A stretch of 61,586 bases of DNA from Bacillota bacterium (GTDB lineage Bacteria > Bacillota > Clostridia > Lachnospirales > Lachnospiraceae), in NCBI GenBank assembly GCA_023391695.1, contig JAEWAK010000034.1, positions 1 through 61,586 of the forward strand, written 5' to 3'. Within the stretch, counting starts at the first letter, position 1, and each line of letters begins with the position of its first letter. This document shows positions 58,326-61,586 of the stretch, in pieces. The translations under genes and the position numbers were made by a program. The notes below the pieces were generated by a model. That model did not search any database, was not told the DNA's origin, and was given only the letters and a program-made list of their open reading frames with translations.

Positions 58326-58528
58326 TTACATGGATACGGTTAACCTGTTAGAATATACCTGCTGCCAAGGAGATAGCAGGTTTATCGTGCATCTTTTTGT
58401 ATCCTCAAAGGCATGTGAGCCAAGCCAGAAATGAATGGCAAATAGCATAAATGTATGTTGAAAAATTTGTGGAAAAGATATACAATTAATTGGATATGAA
58501 CTATAATAATATGAAATGAGGTGAAATC

Positions 58529-59281
58529 TTGGACTTTAATAGAATATTAGAAAAGCAAAAACTATATGAAGCTGGAAAAGATGCACTTCATACAATGACA
58601 GTTGAATCTTATAATGATGCGTTTGAAGTAGAATTTACACATAACTCTACTGCAATAGAAGGAAATACCCTTACACTCATGGAAACAAAAGTGGTATTGG
58701 AAGATGGGATTTCCATTGGTGGAAAAGCACTTAGAGAAATATATGAAGTTGTAAATCATAAAAAAGCTTTCCAGTATGTGAAGAGATGCATTAAAGACGG
58801 GCTTCCGTTGGATGAAAAAATAGTAAAAGATATTCATGCACTTGTCATGGAGAATATCATAGTAGGTGGTATATATCGAAATGAGGAAGTTGTTATTAGC
58901 GGCGCTAGTCATACACCACCAGCAAGAAATGAAATGTATGTTCAGATAAAGAACTTCTTCGCAGATTTAATGTATAAGAAAGATTTGAATCCAATTGAAC
59001 TTGCCGCCTGGACCCATGCGGAATTTGTTCGAATTCATCCTTTTCAAGATGGTAATGGCAGGACATCCAGACTGATTATGAACTATCAACTAATGAGTTG
59101 TGGTTTTTTACCAGTTTCTATAGCGAAAGAAAATAAACTGAATTATTATATTGCATTAGATAAATATGCAGCCGAAGATATTCTGGAGGATTTTGCAGAT
59201 ATGCTTGCAGAATTAGAAGAGGTGCAACTTGATAAGTATATTTCTATTATACCGGAAAAGGGTCAATCACAGCGAAAATAA
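58529..59281 (+). CDS. Fic-domain protein with N-terminal inhibitory helix
   Basis: 250 residues. Canonical Fic motif HPFQDGNGRTSR (catalytic His near 170) preceded by the flap. An N-terminal autoinhibitory motif STAIEG (residues 40-45; S/T-x3-E-G/N) with Glu44 makes it a class II Fic protein. Predicted to AMPylate a protein hydroxyl group, with activity held back by the inhibitory helix. TTG 58529 is chosen because AGGTGA lies 5-6 nt upstream and no ATG is nearby. No antitoxin partner gene adjoins it, as expected for class II. The C-terminal winged helix of larger Fic regulators is absent. Confidence 0.9.
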   Translation: MDFNRILEKQKLYEAGKDALHTMTVESYNDAFEVEFTHNSTAIEGNTLTLMETKVVLEDGISIGGKALREIYEVVNHKKAFQYVKRCIKDGLPLDEKIVKDIHALVMENIIVGGIYRNEEVVISGASHTPPARNEMYVQIKNFFADLMYKKDLNPIELAAWTHAEFVRIHPFQDGNGRTSRLIMNYQLMSCGFLPVSIAKENKLNYYIALDKYAAEDILEDFADMLAELEEVQLDKYISIIPEKGQSQRK

Positions 59282-59665
59282 CAAGTATAAAATACATCGT
59301 TTACACCAAAACTTACTTTATATTTTGCATATTCGGTAACTTCGGTATATGCAGATAATATAGAATTGTAGAGGTGAAAAATGTATAGTAATATTACGAA
59401 ATTAGGATTAAACTATTTATTAAATAACAGAAGACAAGAAAGTATTGACTTAAACCAGGCTAAGTACCTCGAATAAAAATGACTCCTATGTTAAGGGGGA
59501 TCCGAGTTCAATATGAAACATATTCCTCATCATTGGTTGGAAAGAAAAGTTACATTCCAGATGTTCTGTTAGTGCCATTAATACAGAGTGTAAAAACGTG
59601 GTACAATACGGAGATGCTATCAGTATAAGGTATTAGTTTTACTGCTGATCAGATACCCTTAATAA
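59282..59665. other. intergenic region with small unsupported frames
   Basis: About 385 bp. ATG 59381 behind AGAGGTG opens 31 codons (MYSNITKLGLNYLLNNRRQE); a separate 49-codon frame at 59479-59628 contains SYIPDVLLVPLIQSVKTWYN but lacks a ribosome-binding site. Either could be a remnant or a small gene; neither is recognised. Confidence 0.3.
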
Positions 59666-59704
59666 AAAATGACTTGTACCAGAAATAGTACAAGTCATTT
59701 TTAT
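59666..59704. terminator. bidirectional terminator-like hairpin
   Basis: AAAATGACTTGTAC (59666-59679) pairs with GTACAAGTCATTTT (59688-59701), with A- and T-runs on both sides. Confidence 0.7.
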
Positions 59705-59739
59705 TAATATCTGTAATAGTTGAGATTTCAAAAAAATAC

Positions 59740-59808
59740 TTAGGTACCTAATATTTTTATTGACATTTGAAAAACGAGATGCTAAACTGAAAATAGTTAG
59801 GTGCCTAA
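59740..59808 (+). promoter_or_regulatory. MarR gene promoter flanked by twin operators
   Basis: -35 TTGACA (59760-59765), 17-bp spacer, -10 TAAACT (59783-59788). A perfect palindrome TTAGGTACCTAA (59740-59751) lies upstream and TTAGGTGCCTAA (59797-59808) downstream, so the promoter is bracketed by two near-identical sites. This strongly suggests autorepression by the MarR protein. Confidence 0.75.
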
Positions 59809-59836
59809 ATATTATTAACATAAGGAGAGAAATGAT

Positions 59837-60442
59837 ATGTCAAAAACAAATTTAAATGAATTATATCGTACCTTACACCGTTTGAATCGTCAGATGCATC
59901 GTTCCTACCATCGGGAAGGACATGGAAGAGGCGGGGTTTATCATGGGCAAGCAAACCTGCTGCTCTTAATTCATCAAAATGATGGAGCAAGTCAAAGAGA
60001 CCTGGCGGAGCAAATGGACGTCCGTTCGTCTTCCATGACTGAGATGCTGACAAAGCTGGAGCAGAACAAGCTTCTTGTCAGGAAGCAGGATGATAAAGAT
60101 CAACGGGTTATGCGTATCTACCTGACCGAGGAAGGAAAAGCAGCAGCTGAGAAAATTGCTGAGAGCAAAGATATATTAGCTAAATCCTTTTTCAGTGCAT
60201 TAACGGAGGAGGAACAAGAGCAATTGCTTATTCTTACGAAAAAGTTGTGTGCAAGTTTAGAAGAGGCCGAAACTTCTTACGAAGCAGAAATTTGTCATCA
60301 CCATTGTTCGGGTCATCATGGAGAGCATTTTCACGACTTATACGGTAGAAATGGTTTACATCACGGACATGGTCACAACAATTATGACGATCATCATGAC
60401 CATCACAGGAAACATCATTACGGCTCCGAAAGGAATGAATAG
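59837..60442 (+). CDS. MarR-family regulator with histidine-rich C-terminal tail
   Basis: 201 residues. Winged helix: GASQRDLAEQMDVRSSSMTE MLTKLEQNKLLVRKQDDKDQ, followed by MRIYLTEEGKAAAEKI. The last 50 residues form an unusual tail (EICHHHCSGHHGEHFHDLYG, LHHGHGHNNYDDHHDHHRKH) with about 19 His, plus Cys and Asp, a probable metal-binding extension. Typical MarR proteins end near residue 150. AAGGAGAGAAATGAT precedes ATG 59837. It ends 54 bp before a methyltransferase gene on the same strand. Twin operators lie at 59740-59808. Confidence 0.88.
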   Translation: MSKTNLNELYRTLHRLNRQMHRSYHREGHGRGGVYHGQANLLLLIHQNDGASQRDLAEQMDVRSSSMTEMLTKLEQNKLLVRKQDDKDQRVMRIYLTEEGKAAAEKIAESKDILAKSFFSALTEEEQEQLLILTKKLCASLEEAETSYEAEICHHHCSGHHGEHFHDLYGRNGLHHGHGHNNYDDHHDHHRKHHYGSERNE

Positions 60443-60496
60443 ACCGGATTAAGCAGTACTTGGGGCTTTAGATTATGACAGATTGGAGAGATAATA

Positions 60497-61099
60497 ATGG
60501 GAAACACCGATATCTTTGAAATGATGGCTGGCAGATATGATACTTTGGAAAGGAGCCAAATTGCGAAGGCGGCATCAGATGCCATTCGTGAATATTTGAT
60601 CAACTCTGATAATAAGAATGCTATTGATTTTGGGTGCGGAACCGGTCTTGTTGGAATGAACTTATTGAATGATTTCAATTCGATTCTTTTTCTGGATTCA
60701 TCGCAGAATATGATCGATCAGATAAAACAAAAGATTATTAACTTTAATATTCAAAATGCAGATACATTATGTTTTGATTTCGAAAAGGAAGATCGATCGG
60801 ATTTACATGCTGACTATATTTTTATGTCTCAGGTTCTGCTCCATATTAATGATGTAGAGTTTGTTTTATCAAGAATATATGATGTTCTAAATGCAGGAGG
60901 GCATTTAATAATCGTAGATTTTGATAAAAATGAAGAGATAGTATCCGATATGGTTCATAACGGATTTGATCAGGCAGAGCTTACTGATCTTGCGGCAAAA
61001 ATAGGTTTTAAAGAAATTCAATCCAAAACTTTTTATACAGGAAGTAAAATATTCATGAATCATGACGCATCTTTATTTATACTTGATGCTCAGAAGTGA
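60497..61099 (+). CDS. class I SAM-dependent methyltransferase
   Basis: 200 residues. Motif I AIDFGCGTGLVGMNLL, motif II region ADYIFMSQVLLHINDVEFVL, post-motif LNAGGHLIIVDFDK. Small-molecule methyltransferase fold; substrate unknown. ATG 60497 with GGAGAG upstream. It probably shares a transcript with the MarR gene. Its stop codon coincides with the right end of an IS200/IS605 element. Confidence 0.85.
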   Translation: MGNTDIFEMMAGRYDTLERSQIAKAASDAIREYLINSDNKNAIDFGCGTGLVGMNLLNDFNSILFLDSSQNMIDQIKQKIINFNIQNADTLCFDFEKEDRSDLHADYIFMSQVLLHINDVEFVLSRIYDVLNAGGHLIIVDFDKNEEIVSDMVHNGFDQAELTDLAAKIGFKEIQSKTFYTGSKIFMNHDASLFILDAQK

Positions 61100-61179
61100 A
61101 TTACCCACCACTTAATCTACGATTTGAAGCGGGAGCTTCTGTGAAGTAGCTGTATTTAAGTTTCCACCTGGCTGCTGTG
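61097..61179 (-). mobile_element. right end / guide-RNA region of an IS200/IS605-type element
   Basis: Downstream of the TnpB-family gene on its own strand: a hairpin GAAGCTCCCGCTTC followed by a short A/T tract and GTGGTGGGTAATTCAC-type terminus, as usual for right ends of IS605-group elements. In this group the 3-prime end overlaps the omega (guide) RNA. The inferred element boundary abuts the methyltransferase stop codon. Confidence 0.55.
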
Positions 61180-61586
61180 CTAGGCAACCCTTAACTTCAC
61201 TGGGTTGTCCACACAACCCTTATCCCTCGCTGATGTTATTAGTCTGGGAATACATGTTTGAATCTCTTTTGCAGCAAGGTATCTTCTTAAAATATTTAGG
61301 CTCCCATTGATGTCCGCATTTATTGTTAGCCCTGCCTCGGAAAGGAACTGTCCCCGTTTGATTCGTCTATTCTTATTATAGTACTTTCTGCTAAGGGGTT
61401 CCATATCAAGGGCGGAGCATCCACTGGTGTAGGCTTCGCTGACGGTTATAACTTTCATGCCAAGCAGTTTTGCTTTATAGGTAACCATATCCTTCAGCAT
61501 ACGAACCGGCAGCTGCACAAACAGCTTGTTGTAATCCATGGACTGCTTGATCTCCTTCAGATCTCCGATTACGATTGTACTGCAGC
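61180..61586 (-). CDS. TnpB/OrfB-family RNA-guided nuclease, C-terminal part (runs off window)
   Basis: Minus strand, open to the window edge; an internal ATG at 61539 is not the true start because coding continues upstream (STIVIGDLKEIKQS). C-terminal RuvC parts: VITVSEAYTSGCSALDMEPL, YYNKNRRIKRGQFLSEAGLT and INADINGSLNILRRYLAAKE (catalytic Asp in NADINGS). It belongs to the RIKRG-type OrfB group, which lacks the usual second CxxC zinc knuckle. The stop is at 61180. Completeness cannot be judged. Confidence 0.85.
   Translation of the reverse strand, partial: CSTIVIGDLKEIKQSMDYNKLFVQLPVRMLKDMVTYKAKLLGMKVITVSEAYTSGCSALDMEPLSRKYYNKNRRIKRGQFLSEAGLTINADINGSLNILRRYLAAKEIQTCIPRLITSARDKGCVDNPVKLRVA

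Noticed and set aside
58355..58395. Hairpin ACCTGCTGCC...AGATAGCAGGT before the Fic gene as a third repeat copy
   Set aside because: The following GCATCTTTTTG resembles the dispersed repeat, but it is better explained as a terminator T-run; the left half of the repeat is absent.
1..61586. tRNA, rRNA or known riboswitch genes
   Set aside because: No cloverleaf with GGTTCGA-type T-arm, no rRNA signature and no TPP, SAM, cobalamin, purine, glycine, lysine or c-di-GMP consensus was found by reading both strands.

Overview
The window looks like chromosomal DNA of a low-GC, endospore-forming, plant-polysaccharide-degrading member of the Clostridia, most like Lachnospiraceae / Clostridium cluster XIVa. 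Evidence: Gram-positive ribosome-binding sites (AGGAGG type, with TTG and GTG starts), spore genes (two CotF-type coat genes, one alpha/beta small acid-soluble spore protein), secreted glycoside hydrolases of families 9, 43, 30 and 42, and a YesMN / LplABC sugar-uptake cluster. No rRNA, tRNA or CRISPR array was found.

Layout. 0-1.2 kb: an unknown gene and a broken BspA-type leucine-rich-repeat gene. 1.2-11.6 kb: a visibly GC-richer iron/siderophore island with an esterase, a Fur-family regulator, an AraC regulator, a binding lipoprotein and two FecCD permeases. Its ATPase gene is cut after about 25 codons by an IS256-family remnant. A convergent two-gene ABC exporter-type pair and a TetR regulator follow. 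11.9-14.1 kb: AraC regulator plus NAD-dependent epimerase. 14.5-19.8 kb: RhuM remnant, a large PEP/pyruvate-binding-domain protein, gdhA and two coat genes. 20.3-29.6 kb: secreted GH9 and GH43 enzymes, an oxidoreductase, an AraC regulator and an arabinanase. 29.8-31.2 kb: wreck of a Bce-type two-component/ABC module. 31.4-42.7 kb: response regulator, histidine kinase, two permeases, a sugar-binding lipoprotein, GH30 and GH42, apparently one oligosaccharide-utilisation unit. 42.9-47 kb: AraC-GyrI gene broken by a 60-bp copy of the nearby deoxynucleoside kinase gene, a 2-hydroxyacid dehydrogenase, the kinase, and a DUF4143 ATPase. 47.3-55.1 kb: anchored protein of unknown role, MBOAT/SGNH acyl-transfer pair, NmrA-type reductase, flavodoxin-ferredoxin protein with divergent TetR, DUF4256. 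55.2-57.7 kb: AraC regulator divergent from a GH4 remnant and a GH43-like gene. 57.8-61.6 kb: spore protein, orphan MerR-type promoter with a TipAS remnant, Fic protein, MarR regulator with a histidine-rich tail, methyltransferase, and the end of an IS200/IS605 element with a TnpB-family gene running off the window.

Most striking observation: three unrelated genes (AraC at 27508, GH30 at 39026, flavodoxin-ferredoxin at 53594 on the minus strand) are each preceded by the same 86-87-nt leader. Each copy has a 5-prime AGAAAGG, two stem-loops with compensatory or wobble pair changes, a length-conserved 22-codon mini-reading frame, and TAA-N3-ATG at the gene start, with no Shine-Dalgarno next to the main ATG. 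It could be a cis-regulatory RNA, a translational-coupling cassette or a mobile repeat; I do not recognise it as a known family.

The second theme is decay. At least eight broken genes (LRR twice, FecE-type ATPase, RhuM, Bce module, AraC-GyrI, GH4, MerR/TipAS) show a region with heavy rearrangement between intact carbohydrate operons.
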